Below the pieces are notes generated by a model. The model searched no databases and had not been told where the DNA came from. It was given only the letters and a program-made list of their open reading frames with translations. A stretch of 64,000 nucleotides of DNA from Phyllobacterium zundukense (GTDB lineage: Bacteria; Pseudomonadota; Alphaproteobacteria; Rhizobiales; Rhizobiaceae), in the NCBI RefSeq assembly GCF_025452195.1, contig NZ_CP104973.1, forward strand, positions 310,001 to 374,000, read 5' to 3'. The number at the start of each line of letters is the position of its first letter. The stretch's first letter is position 1. Below, piece after piece: positions 46,359-55,129 of the stretch. The translations under genes and the position numbers were made by a program.

Positions 46359-47309
46359 ATGATTACAAATACTCTTTACCCTGAGAACCAACCGTATCTG
46401 GAACAGATGCTCCAAGTATCGGAATTGCATACCATTCATATTGAAGAATGCGGTAATCCTGATGGGAAACCGGTGATCATGGTTCACGGTGGCCCGGGAG
46501 GTGGCATCAATCCGACGATGCGACGCCTGCATGATCCCGAGCGTTACCGCATCATCCTTTTCGATCAACGCGGTTGCGGGAAGTCGACGCCGCATGCGGA
46601 ACTGAAAGAAAACACGACTTGGGATCTGGTCTCCGATATGGAGCGCATTCGCGAGCATCTAGGCGTCGACAAGTGGCAGGTTTTTGGCGGATCTTGGGGC
46701 TCCACCCTTGGACTCGCATATGCTCAAACTCATCCCGATCGTGTGCTCGCATTGATCCTCCGTGGGATTTTCATGATCCGGCGCTTCGAGATCGAGTGGT
46801 TCTATTCGAACGGTGCAAGCATCATTTATCCAGATCGTTTTGAAGCATATCAGGAGCATATCCCTGAAGAAGAGCGCGGCGATATGATTGCCGCCTATTA
46901 CAAGCGTTTGACCGACCCGGACCCTGCAATCCAACTGACTGCTGCAAAATTATGGGCACGCTGGGAAGGTTCGGCCTTGTCACTGTTGCCAGACCCGGCA
47001 CGCGAAGAAGCGTTCGGAAACGACCATTTCGCCATCGCCTTCGCCCGCATTGAGTGCCATTACTTCCAAAACAAGGGATTCTTCGACACGGATGACCATA
47101 TCTTGCGCAATGCGCATTTGATCCGCGAAATACCTGGTGTGATAGTGCACGGCCGCTACGATATGTGCACGCCGTTGCTCAATGCCTGGCATTTGAAGAA
47201 GGTCTGGCCGGAAGCCGATCTGCGCATCGTCGAAGATGCCGGTCATGCAGTGAGCGAACCCGGCATCGTGCATGAATTAATTGCTGCGACCAAACGCTTT
47301 GCTGTTTAA
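46359..47309 (+). CDS. pip: Prolyl aminopeptidase
   Basis: This 316-residue alpha/beta hydrolase cleaves N-terminal proline from peptides. It has the oxyanion motif VHGGPGGGINP, nucleophile Ser in FGGSWGSTLGLAYA, Asp in GRYDMCTP and His in EDAGHAVSEPG, all in the positions of the Pip family. It is probably cytoplasmic, with no signal peptide. It appears monocistronic. Confidence 0.94.
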   Translation: MITNTLYPENQPYLEQMLQVSELHTIHIEECGNPDGKPVIMVHGGPGGGINPTMRRLHDPERYRIILFDQRGCGKSTPHAELKENTTWDLVSDMERIREHLGVDKWQVFGGSWGSTLGLAYAQTHPDRVLALILRGIFMIRRFEIEWFYSNGASIIYPDRFEAYQEHIPEEERGDMIAAYYKRLTDPDPAIQLTAAKLWARWEGSALSLLPDPAREEAFGNDHFAIAFARIECHYFQNKGFFDTDDHILRNAHLIREIPGVIVHGRYDMCTPLLNAWHLKKVWPEADLRIVEDAGHAVSEPGIVHELIAATKRFAV

Positions 47310-47320
47310 TCCAGCTCTCC

Positions 47321-47347
47321 GCAACCGGCTCAGCGGTGGCCGGTTGC
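47321..47347. terminator. Hairpin between convergent genes
   Basis: GCAACCGGC and GCCGGTTGC form a 9-bp stem with a 9-base loop between the stops of pip and the VOC gene. There is no T-run on either side, so termination is possible but not typical. Confidence 0.45.
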
Positions 47348-47349
47348 AT

Positions 47350-47793
47350 TCATGCAGCGATGTGCTTTCGCCGTGATTTGACTACCCAGAGATGCCCGAA
47401 CGGATCGGTAAGCACTCCGGCGCGATCGCCGCTATCCAGCGTTTCAATCTCATTGCGCAAGTTGCCCCCTTCTTCGATCGCGTGGTGCATAACGCGATCG
47501 ACATCATCCACATGAATATCGAGCATGACCGGCGTTGCCCCAATCGCGTGAACAGATCTTGGGCCGCCAAGCGAAGCATCCGCATCGCGTTTGGGATTGG
47601 CTCCAACAATCATCACCACCGAAGCGCCCATGCGCAATTCAGCAGCGATCAATTCGCCATTGTGTAGATAGGGTCGTCCTACTACTTGGGCTCCGAAGAC
47701 ACTTTCGTAGAAATCCAAAGCCTTTTGCTGATCGCCATGGCGTACAAAAAGCCGTATCGATACCTCTCCAATCAGTCTTGGCACTGCAATCAT
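47350..47793 (-). CDS. VOC superfamily (glyoxalase/PhnB-like) protein
   Basis: This 147-residue protein has two beta-alpha-beta-beta-beta modules of the vicinal-oxygen-chelate fold: RLFVRHGDQQKALDFYESVFGA and VMLDIHVDDVDRVMHHAIEEGG, ending DPFGHLWVVKS. It resembles PhnB/YhbO-like proteins of unknown substrate. The start at 47793 has GGGAG upstream, whereas the longer reading has an unlikely leader. The function is not deducible. Confidence 0.85.
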   Translation of the reverse strand: MIAVPRLIGEVSIRLFVRHGDQQKALDFYESVFGAQVVGRPYLHNGELIAAELRMGASVVMIVGANPKRDADASLGGPRSVHAIGATPVMLDIHVDDVDRVMHHAIEEGGNLRNEIETLDSGDRAGVLTDPFGHLWVVKSRRKHIAA

Positions 47794-47909
47794 CTCACCG
47801 CTCCCAGAGAAGAATTCCAAGCGGTTAAAGTCTATCAAATTGTCGAACAAATCAAGAACAAACGACTCTATGAGACCTTACCTCCTGCCAGTCTCCTGTC
47901 ACTGCCAGG

Positions 47910-48341
47910 TCAGGTCTTTTGCGGTGATTGCGGATTCGCAGGCTTGCTCTTTTCCTCGAATTCCTTGGCAATTCCCATGAAGCGACGCATAAACCTCTCC
48001 ATATAGCTCAACCCTTTTTCAAAGTCCTCATCGGAAGGAAGGGCGTCGCGAACGACTGGCGGCAGCTTGCCCATACCCGCGACAGTGTCCTCAAGTTTTG
48101 CGACTCTCGTCTTGAGGTCCGCAATATCATCCTCATATGCCGCCCGCTCTTCAGCTGCCAACTTGCAGATCAGCTGATCCGACTTCTCCTGGCAGATCGA
48201 CATTTCGCCAGTTTTGTTGTTCATGCGAACATAGCCGTCATTGGTTCTCTCAAGCGTATAAGTCGCTGCTTCCTGTGCCATGGCGGCGAACGACCATAGA
48301 GAACCAGAGAGCGCGATGAGTAAAGTTCGTGCTACTAACAT
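47910..48341 (-). CDS. Hypothetical exported coiled-coil protein
   Basis: This 143-residue protein has a Sec signal peptide cleaved after SFAAMA (about residue 22), then a short conserved segment (YTLERTNDGYVRMNNKTGEMSIC, two blocks) with two cysteines (SIC, LIC) that may form a disulfide. A predicted coiled coil (AAYEDDIADLKTRVAKLED) and a Lys/Pro-rich tail complete it. It is probably periplasmic. I recognise no characterised relative. Confidence 0.7.
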   Translation of the reverse strand: MLVARTLLIALSGSLWSFAAMAQEAATYTLERTNDGYVRMNNKTGEMSICQEKSDQLICKLAAEERAAYEDDIADLKTRVAKLEDTVAGMGKLPPVVRDALPSDEDFEKGLSYMERFMRRFMGIAKEFEEKSKPANPQSPQKT

Positions 48342-48477
48342 GGATGAATCTCCAACATTTACGTTTCAAGAACCTGAGGAAATAATACGCCGAAAATCTG
48401 GAACAAGGCGATATTTCTGTTACAGGCGTCAGGTCTACCCTTTGCGCATCGAGGTTTTGCGTCTAGTAAAGACGCTT

Positions 48478-48828
48478 ATGACTCATCTGGTTTACAAGAT
48501 TGCTCCGCGTGCTCTTTGGCAAGCTGCAGAAGCGACCGGCGTATTCGATGGCGCGCCGATCGATCAGGCGGATGGCTATATCCATTTTTCCACTGCAAGT
48601 CAGGCAGCCGAGACAGCCGCCAAGCATTTCACGGGTCGGAATGATCTCGTGCTGATCGCAGTCGAGGCAGACAAACTGGGTACCGCGCTCAGGTATGAGG
48701 TCTCGCGCGGAGGCGATCTCTTCCCGCACCTCTACGCGCCGTTACCTCTCGACGCTGTTTCATGGATCAAGCCGTTGCCGTTGGGTAGCGACGGCAAGCA
48801 CAAATTTCCGGAGTTGAGGCATGAGTAG
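48478..48828 (+). CDS. DUF952 family protein
   Basis: This 116-residue cytoplasmic protein of the DUF952 family has MTHLVYKIAPRALWQAAEA, the invariant DGYIHFSTASQAAETA and LFPHLYAPLPLDAVSW. The function is unknown. It overlaps the pyrD start by 8 bases, so the two are translationally coupled. DUF952 with pyrD is a recurring pair in Rhizobiales. A longer in-frame reading upstream lacks family similarity. Confidence 0.9.
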   Translation: MTHLVYKIAPRALWQAAEATGVFDGAPIDQADGYIHFSTASQAAETAAKHFTGRNDLVLIAVEADKLGTALRYEVSRGGDLFPHLYAPLPLDAVSWIKPLPLGSDGKHKFPELRHE

Positions 48829-49909
48829 ATTGTTCGGATCGATTGGCCGCAGAGTGCTGTTTAGGCTCGATCCGGAAGATGCGCACGGTCTCTCGATCAA
48901 GGCATTGAAGACCGGTCTCGTGCCTGCACGCCCACCCAACAACGATCCTGCGCTGCGTGTCGCTGTTGCCGGCCTCAGTTTTCCTAATCCGCTTGGCATG
49001 GCCGCTGGCTATGACAAAAATGCCGAAGTACCCGATGCATTGCTGGGACTCGGCTTCGGCTTTGCCGAAGTCGGAACGCTCACGCCGCGGGCACAATCTG
49101 GCAATCCGAAGCCGCGCATCTTTCGCCTTGTCGAAGACAACGCGGTAATCAACCGGCTTGGCTTCAATAATGAAGGTCATGACCCGGCATTCCGACGCCT
49201 GTCCGAGCGACGTTCGCATGCCGGCATCGTTGGAGTAAACATTGGCTCCAACAAGGACTCTACCGACCGTGTCGCGGACTATGTGGCAGGTATAAGGAAA
49301 TTCCATTCTCTTGCGAGTTACTTTACGGTCAATATTTCCTCTCCAAACACGCCAGGTTTGCGCGATTTGCAGGCGCGAGAAAGCCTTAAAGAACTGCTCG
49401 GCAAGGTACTCGACGCGCGCGACGCACAACCAGGCGCCAGGCGCCCTGTTTTTCTCAAGATCGCACCCGATCTGACCGAAGCCAGTCTTGACGATATTGC
49501 CGCCGAAATCGGCTCGCACTCATTGGACGGGTTGATAATTTCCAACACGACGCTCTCTCGCGCAGGTCTGAAAAGCAGCAAGAGCACAGGCGAGACAGGC
49601 GGCCTCTCCGGAAAGCCGTTGTTCGAACGGTCGACGATTGTACTCGCCAAGATGCGCCAGCGCGTTGGTACCGATCTCCCGATCATCGGTGTTGGCGGCA
49701 TCGCGAGTACAGCGACAGCCATTGCCAAGATTCGGGCTGGAGCTGATCTCGTCCAGCTTTATACCAGCATGATCTTTAGTGGTCCCGGCTTGGCAAGCGA
49801 GATCGTCAACGGCATGTCAACAAGCCTGAAGCGCGACAACGTTAGTACTATCGCCGCGCTACGCGATTGCGACGTCGACGATTGGGCCGCAAAAGCAATC
49901 CCGGCCTAG
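48821..49909 (+). CDS. pyrD: Dihydroorotate dehydrogenase (quinone), class 2
   Basis: This 362-residue FMN enzyme oxidises dihydroorotate to orotate using membrane quinone, in pyrimidine synthesis. It has an N-terminal membrane-associating extension (FRLDPEDAHGLSIKALKTG), FPNPLGMAAGYDKNAEV, the catalytic-serine region VNISSPNTPGLRDLQ and C-terminal IGVGGIASTATAIAKIRAGADLVQLYT (two blocks). The extension and catalytic Ser mark class 2. It overlaps DUF952 upstream and the convergent MATE gene by 4 bases. Confidence 0.96.
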   Translation: MSRLFGSIGRRVLFRLDPEDAHGLSIKALKTGLVPARPPNNDPALRVAVAGLSFPNPLGMAAGYDKNAEVPDALLGLGFGFAEVGTLTPRAQSGNPKPRIFRLVEDNAVINRLGFNNEGHDPAFRRLSERRSHAGIVGVNIGSNKDSTDRVADYVAGIRKFHSLASYFTVNISSPNTPGLRDLQARESLKELLGKVLDARDAQPGARRPVFLKIAPDLTEASLDDIAAEIGSHSLDGLIISNTTLSRAGLKSSKSTGETGGLSGKPLFERSTIVLAKMRQRVGTDLPIIGVGGIASTATAIAKIRAGADLVQLYTSMIFSGPGLASEIVNGMSTSLKRDNVSTIAALRDCDVDDWAAKAIPA

Positions 49910-51261
49910 TTGGCAAACTGAATTCGTGCCCGGCTCGGCAAGATCGATAACAGGGAGATCCCGCGCAAACCGAGAAAAAGGTGCAGCGCTAGCCAAAGGC
50001 CATGGTTGCCGAAGAATTTCGGCAAAATGAAATAGGCAGCGAAATAGCCGATCAGCGACAGTATCATCATATTACGCATGTCACGCGACCATGTCGCGCC
50101 AATAAAGACCCCGTCCATATGGAAAGCCAGCAGACCTACGACCGGCGCCAGAGCTGCCCACGGCAAATAAAGCGACGCCATTTTCTGCACCTCGTCAGAT
50201 TTGATCAAGAACGCGACAATCGCATCACCAAAGATCAAAAAGAAAACAGCCATCGCTGTCGCCAGCAACAAGCCCCATAGGAACGACAGTTTTATCCCCC
50301 GGTCGAATGCCGGACGATAGTGCGCCCCTACGGCACGGCCGGAAATCTGTTCTGCGGCAGTTGTCACTCCATCAATTAAATAGCCGGAAATCAGCAGGAA
50401 GTTCATCAAAACTGCATTTGTTGCCAACATCACCGCACCCGCTTGCGTTCCAGCGCGGGTGAAATAGGCATAGGCGATCAACAGGAAGAACGACCTCAGC
50501 ATGATATCGCGGTTGACAGCAAACATGCGGCGAATCTCATGCGTATCCAATACCCGCGCCCGGGACGGATTTGGTACCGCACGGAATTGCCGGTAGATTA
50601 TGAATAGGCCAACCGCCAGCGCTACAGTTTCACCGAGCAAAGTTCCCCAAGCAATACCCGCTACGCCCCAGCCCATAACCAGGCCGAACCAAATTGTCAT
50701 AAGAACGTTGACACCGTTGAGCAGGAACTGAAGATAGAGCCCCAGCATGGCCTTCCCTTGCCCGAGTAACAGACCCAGAACCACGAAATTGCCAAGCGCC
50801 ATGGGCGATGACAGCAGGCGGATCGAAACATAGGTCGACATGGCGTCCGAGACTGCCTTATCCGGGTTCATGAAACCGATCGTCGCTTGCAGAATTAGTG
50901 GCGTCGCCGCAATGAAGAGCACACCGGCCACGGCGGCAATACCGATGGCGCGCCAAAAGACCGCTTGCTGTTCCACATTGTCGTGTCTTCCCATTGCCTG
51001 CGCTACAAGCCCGGTCGTGCCCGCACGCAAGAAATTCATCGTAGAAAACAAAAAATCGAAAACCAGTGCACCGATGGCAAGGCCGCCCAGCAGATGCGGA
51101 TCACCGAGCTGGCCAATCACCGCAGTATCGACCAGTCCGAGCAACGGCGTCGTCAGCGATGCCAGCATTACCGGAATCGTGATTGCCAGCATCAGCTTGT
51201 TGGTCACCTCGAACGGGCGAACAATTTTTGATTCTGACAGTGGGGACGTTTCGGTTGTCAT
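49906..51261 (-). CDS. MATE family multidrug efflux transporter
   Basis: This 451-residue integral membrane protein has about 12 transmembrane segments in two homologous halves. It starts LAITIPVMLASLTTPLLGLVDTAVIGQLGDPHLLGGLA (DinF-like, in two blocks) and has a middle block RSFFLLIAYAYFTRAG. It exports organic cations or drugs with Na+ or H+. The DinF branch is the best fit. It is transcribed alone. Confidence 0.9.
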   Translation of the reverse strand: MTTETSPLSESKIVRPFEVTNKLMLAITIPVMLASLTTPLLGLVDTAVIGQLGDPHLLGGLAIGALVFDFLFSTMNFLRAGTTGLVAQAMGRHDNVEQQAVFWRAIGIAAVAGVLFIAATPLILQATIGFMNPDKAVSDAMSTYVSIRLLSSPMALGNFVVLGLLLGQGKAMLGLYLQFLLNGVNVLMTIWFGLVMGWGVAGIAWGTLLGETVALAVGLFIIYRQFRAVPNPSRARVLDTHEIRRMFAVNRDIMLRSFFLLIAYAYFTRAGTQAGAVMLATNAVLMNFLLISGYLIDGVTTAAEQISGRAVGAHYRPAFDRGIKLSFLWGLLLATAMAVFFLIFGDAIVAFLIKSDEVQKMASLYLPWAALAPVVGLLAFHMDGVFIGATWSRDMRNMMILSLIGYFAAYFILPKFFGNHGLWLALHLFLGLRGISLLSILPSRARIQFAN

Positions 51262-51348
51262 GAAATACCGGAGATTGCAACCACACGGCTATTATTGCTC
51301 TATGCCATCGACTCGCCACGGTTTCCAGTGCAATCGCCGCAATCAGCG

Positions 51349-51843
51349 CTAACTTGCCAGAACCAGCGCCCAATAGCGCTCGGCACTGCCATTTGCGGAC
51401 TCCGCATAGGCCAAGCCGAAACGTGTAAACTGCGGATCTAGCATGTTACGCCGATGTGGCGGTGATGCCATCCATCTAGCAAAAAGCTGGTCCACATCCA
51501 TGTGCCCCATGGCGATATTCTCAGCGGCAAGGCCATGAATTTCATTGTCCCGCACACGGGAGGCAAAGCCCCGACCCCAGCGGGTCGTGTGAGCCATACG
51601 GCCAGTACTTGCCATGTAGCTTGCCTGTTGTGACGCAGCACGTTCCAGCGTGGGATCAGCATTCAGCCCGGTGAGACCATTTGCAGAGCGAATCGCTCGC
51701 ACGTTTGAATTAGCCGCGGCCGAAGCTCCCGCAATCTTTCCTGGCGTTCGCATAGCGGTCTGGCAGGCCGATAGCGGTAGAACCGCAACCGTGGTGAGGC
51801 CTAGAAAATTGCGGCGTGATAGATAACAATGCTTTTCGGACAT
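51349..51843 (-). CDS. CAP/SCP domain protein, probable Tat lipoprotein
   Basis: This 164-residue protein has a twin-arginine start (SRRNFLGLTTVAVLPLSACQ) ending in a lipobox-like LSAC. It may therefore be exported folded and anchored in the membrane. The CAP domain carries GLAAENIAMGHMD, SPPHRRNMLDPQF and RFGLAYA, including the conserved His and Glu of the SCP cavity. Bacterial CAP proteins have uncertain function. ATG at 51843 was chosen over TTG two codons upstream. Confidence 0.87.
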   Translation of the reverse strand: MSEKHCYLSRRNFLGLTTVAVLPLSACQTAMRTPGKIAGASAAANSNVRAIRSANGLTGLNADPTLERAASQQASYMASTGRMAHTTRWGRGFASRVRDNEIHGLAAENIAMGHMDVDQLFARWMASPPHRRNMLDPQFTRFGLAYAESANGSAERYWALVLAS

Positions 51844-51923
51844 GGCCAATTCCTGAAGGAGACCGTCCGCCGGTATCCGGCAATTGTGGCTCCTTCAGGC
51901 CGAAAATGGGCTATAGCGGAATT

Positions 51924-52190
51924 TTAGCGCCGATAACTCAGCAGGCGCAGAATGATGAAGCAGGGAATGACGACCACCGCGCCGAGCAGAAAATAAGCGG
52001 CAAAACGTTCGATAGCACCAAAGCCAAGATTCCAAATGCGACGAAGAAAGTTCTCGAAACCATAAAGAATGTCTATAGGAGACCAGTCGAAAGCACTCAT
52101 GACGACCCCAACCACCAGCGAAACCACGATCAGTTTCACAAGGACCCGGCCGGGCGAGTCTCCTAGGAAGCGGTTCATTCTTTCCGACAT
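51924..52190 (-). CDS. DUF6460 small membrane protein
   Basis: This 88-residue inner-membrane protein has two hydrophobic segments (VLVKLIVVSLVVGVVMSAF and FAAYFLLGAVVVIPCFIILRL) and the conserved SPGRVLVKL and WSPIDILYGFENF. This composition and order match DUF6460, found mainly in rhizobia and relatives. Function unknown. Confidence 0.85.
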   Translation of the reverse strand: MSERMNRFLGDSPGRVLVKLIVVSLVVGVVMSAFDWSPIDILYGFENFLRRIWNLGFGAIERFAAYFLLGAVVVIPCFIILRLLSYRR

Positions 52191-52641
52191 TTGTTCTCCG
52201 GTATTGGAAAAGATGGAGTGGGTAAAGTGATTATTTGACGCGGGCAGATCAGCGTCAGCCTTACTACTCGCGTAACGAATCCCTTCGCGTCACACCGAAC
52301 AGGTTGATAGCCGCAACAATTTCCTTAGGACGTTGGAACGCAACAGCTGCTGACACCAGCACAATGTCACCTCTTTGTCGAGTATGCCGGGTCAGTCTGG
52401 CTTAAATTTGCGTTAGACGACGAACGGATTCTCGTGTTCGGGAAAGCGCTCGCGTTTCACGACACAGTTTTCGAAGCCGTGTCTGTCACATTGCACTCAG
52501 GGTGGATTGGTGCATAGAGGAGTCGGCGACGCGAGCACCTTGCCCTGACTGTTTCGCCATCGAGATGCGGGATTCGGCGGAGCAACACCAAGCCCATGCC
52601 ATTCACATCATCTCTTTCGCGCCACGATATAGGGGCGGTTA
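52191..52641. other. Intergenic region without a recognisable gene
   Basis: About 450 bases lie between DUF6460 and the methyltransferase remnant. Short frames on both strands have no ribosome-binding site or family resemblance. The composition is mixed, and the stretch may be decayed DNA linked to the adjacent pseudogene. Confidence 0.4.
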
Positions 52642-53165
52642 TCATTGCCCTTGGTTTGCGTGGCTTTCAGTGGCAATAATGTCGAAGCCTGCCGCACATA
52701 TAAGCTGGTTGAGATCCACCTTCGCAAAGGCGCCTGCGTAGGGTGCCCTGCCAAGCGCACGCATTGCGGGCAACAAGGCAATCCGGATACGTGGGTTCAT
52801 ATCTCCGACGCATGGTGTTTTGGAAATGAAAAGCCCTCCGCTGCAAGCAAGGTATGGATACGGCGCAGCGTGCCAGGCAGATCGCGGACCAGGTGGAGAT
52901 AGTTGAATCCTATAACTGAGTCGAACTGCGCCTCTTCGGACGTCAGCGCCTCTGCGGTGGCGGCGCGGAAGGTGAGCGTCGGAATAGGCTTGTCAACACA
53001 CTTCCCTTTTGCAATCGCGATCATGCCACTGGAAATATCCGTTGCAAGATAGCTTTGCACATCGCCTGCAAGCTGGAGTGCCGTTGTTCCTGTCCCGCAA
53101 CCCAGTTCCGATCGCGCTTCCGCCTTACTCGGCTGTGCGGCACCAAGCTTCTTCAGAAGAGGCCG
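52642..53165 (-). pseudogene. Remnant of a class I SAM-dependent methyltransferase
   Basis: The - strand preserves SAM motif I (ELGCGTGTTALQLA), then YLATDISSGMIAIAKGK, FDSVIGFNYLHLVRDL and, in another frame, GGLFISKTPCVGDMNPRIR continuing to AAGFDIIATESHANQGQ and a stop. A one-base loss near 52832 separates the frames. The N-terminal 40-50 residues normally before motif I are missing, as a stop lies just upstream. It therefore lost its start and gained a frameshift. Relatives are small arsenite- or phospholipid-type methyltransferases, but no substrate can be named. Confidence 0.75.
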
Positions 53166-53272
53166 CTAAAATCAATAGGTGATTTCGTTAGGGTGCTATA
53201 AAATCACCGTGGACGCTTTCTGATCTCCCGGTACGGAAAGTCGCATTTTGTGATCAATATATTGGCAAATCA

Positions 53273-55045
53273 ATGGAACAGAGACTAGCCGCAGTCCTGG
53301 CAGCCGATATGGCAGGCTATAGCCGGCTAATGGAGGCGGACGAAGCAGGCACAATCGCCCGCCTCAAAACGCACCGGATAGAATTGATCGATCCCGCCAT
53401 TGCAAAGAACAAGGGCCGGATTATTAAGACGACAGGCGACGGCATGCTCGTGGAGTTCCAGAGCGTTACTGACGCAGTAAAGTGTGCCGTCGAGATCCAG
53501 CACCGCATGCAGCGGCGCAATTCGGACGTGCCTCAGGATCGGCGGATCGAATTCAGGATCGGCATTAATCTTGGCGACATTATCTTCGAGGACGATGACA
53601 TTTTCGGCGACGGTGTGAATATTGCTTCTCGTATTGAACAACTTGCCGACGTAGGCGGTATCTGTGTCACCGGCGCAGTGGCAACGCAAATCGCTGATCG
53701 TCTTGAAGTCTCCCTCGAGGATCTGGGCGAGAAGACACTAAAAAATATAAGCCGTCCCGTCCGTCTGTTTCGTATCGGACTTGAGCGCTCTACCTTGCCT
53801 GCTCAGCCGGGAGACTTCGATGCAAACCGATCTATCTCAAAACCCTCGATAGTCGTTCTGCCCTTCAACAACATGAGCGGCGACCCCGATCAGGAGTTTT
53901 TCGCCGACGGTCTTACCGAGGACATCCTTACGGAATTGTCTCGCCGCCACGAGCTGTTCGTCATCTCACGCAATTCCAGTTTCGTGTACAAGAATCGAGC
54001 TGTAAATGTGCGCGAAGTCGCCGAGAAACTCGGAGCTCAATACCTGGTGGAGGGAAGCGTCCGGAAGATTGGCGATAGGGTACGCGTAACGGTCCAGCTC
54101 ATCGACGCAGCCAATGCCGCCCATATCTGGGCGGATAAATACGACCGCAGGCTGGACGACATATTTGCGATTCAGGATGAAATAACAGCGGCGATAGCCG
54201 CAACCTTACCGGGGCGTGTCGAGGCGGCCCAGCGCGACCAGCTTGGGCGGACGAAACCTGCAAACATGGCCGCATACGAGTGCGCGCTGGCCGCCAAGGT
54301 GCTGCATCACAGAGGCACAGTCGCCGACAACACGCAGGCTCAGTCCCTGATAGACCGGGCAGTTGCGCTTGACCCGGGTTATGCCCATGCCCATGCTTGG
54401 CGGGCGTGTATTCTTGGCCAGGCCTGGGTCCACGGCTGGTGCCAAGACAAGGATGCTGTCTGGAGCGAAATCGTTGCTGCCTTGGATCGGGCTTTGGCGC
54501 TGGATGACAACGATGCCGATGTGCATCGCATTTTGGCCGCGGTTAGTGTGAACAACAACGCGCTAACCACAGCGCGTTATCACCAGGAGCGTGCCCTCTC
54601 CCTTAATCCCAACTACGACCTTGTGGTGGTTCAGCAAGGGGAACTGTTGACGTGGCTGGGGCGGCCCGAAGAGGGAATCGAATGGATCCGCAAGGCAATG
54701 CGGCTGAATCCACATCACCCTGAAAGATTTTGGAGTCATCTTGGAAAAGCACATTTCGCTGCGCATCAGTATGGCGAAGCGATTGAAGCATTCATGCATC
54801 TGTCCGTCATGGATGAGGTCCAACACGCATTCGCCGCAGCATGTTACGGCTGGCTTGGCGATGAGATCGCTGCTGCAGCTCATATGAAGAAGGTTCGAAC
54901 GCTTCTCCCCGAATTCGCCGTGGAATCCTTCCTCGCCACTTTGCACTACGCTGAGCAATCAGACGTGAATCACCTTCGCGAGGGGATTGTCAAAGCGGGA
55001 GGGGACGATCACTTTTCGCGAGCGAACGATTTCACGGCGCAGTAA
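53273..55045 (+). CDS. Class III adenylate/guanylate cyclase with TPR domain
   Basis: This 590-residue protein has an N-terminal cyclase homology domain (1-170) with metal aspartates D12 (AADMAGYS) and D56 (KTTGDGMLVEF), then FGDGVNIASRIEQLA. A TolB/FlgO-like middle domain follows (IVVLPFNNMSGDPDQEFFADGLTEDI, two blocks), then about six TPR-like helical repeats to the end. No signal peptide or membrane span is seen, so it acts in the cytoplasm. Such multi-copy rhizobial cyclases make cAMP or cGMP in response to unknown signals. It stands alone next to the methyltransferase remnant. The ribosome-binding site is weak. Confidence 0.88.
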   Translation: MEQRLAAVLAADMAGYSRLMEADEAGTIARLKTHRIELIDPAIAKNKGRIIKTTGDGMLVEFQSVTDAVKCAVEIQHRMQRRNSDVPQDRRIEFRIGINLGDIIFEDDDIFGDGVNIASRIEQLADVGGICVTGAVATQIADRLEVSLEDLGEKTLKNISRPVRLFRIGLERSTLPAQPGDFDANRSISKPSIVVLPFNNMSGDPDQEFFADGLTEDILTELSRRHELFVISRNSSFVYKNRAVNVREVAEKLGAQYLVEGSVRKIGDRVRVTVQLIDAANAAHIWADKYDRRLDDIFAIQDEITAAIAATLPGRVEAAQRDQLGRTKPANMAAYECALAAKVLHHRGTVADNTQAQSLIDRAVALDPGYAHAHAWRACILGQAWVHGWCQDKDAVWSEIVAALDRALALDDNDADVHRILAAVSVNNNALTTARYHQERALSLNPNYDLVVVQQGELLTWLGRPEEGIEWIRKAMRLNPHHPERFWSHLGKAHFAAHQYGEAIEAFMHLSVMDEVQHAFAAACYGWLGDEIAAAAHMKKVRTLLPEFAVESFLATLHYAEQSDVNHLREGIVKAGGDDHFSRANDFTAQ

Positions 55046-55129
55046 CAGACAGCGTGATCCGCAACATTTGGCGGCATAGGTTACGGATTACCGAGTAGCA
55101 ACAGCCCGGGGCAGCTCTCCCCCTGTAAA

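Noticed and set aside
48767..49519. 250-codon frame antisense to pyrD
   Set aside because: pyrD is complete with all motifs, and the antisense reading has no start signal or similarity.
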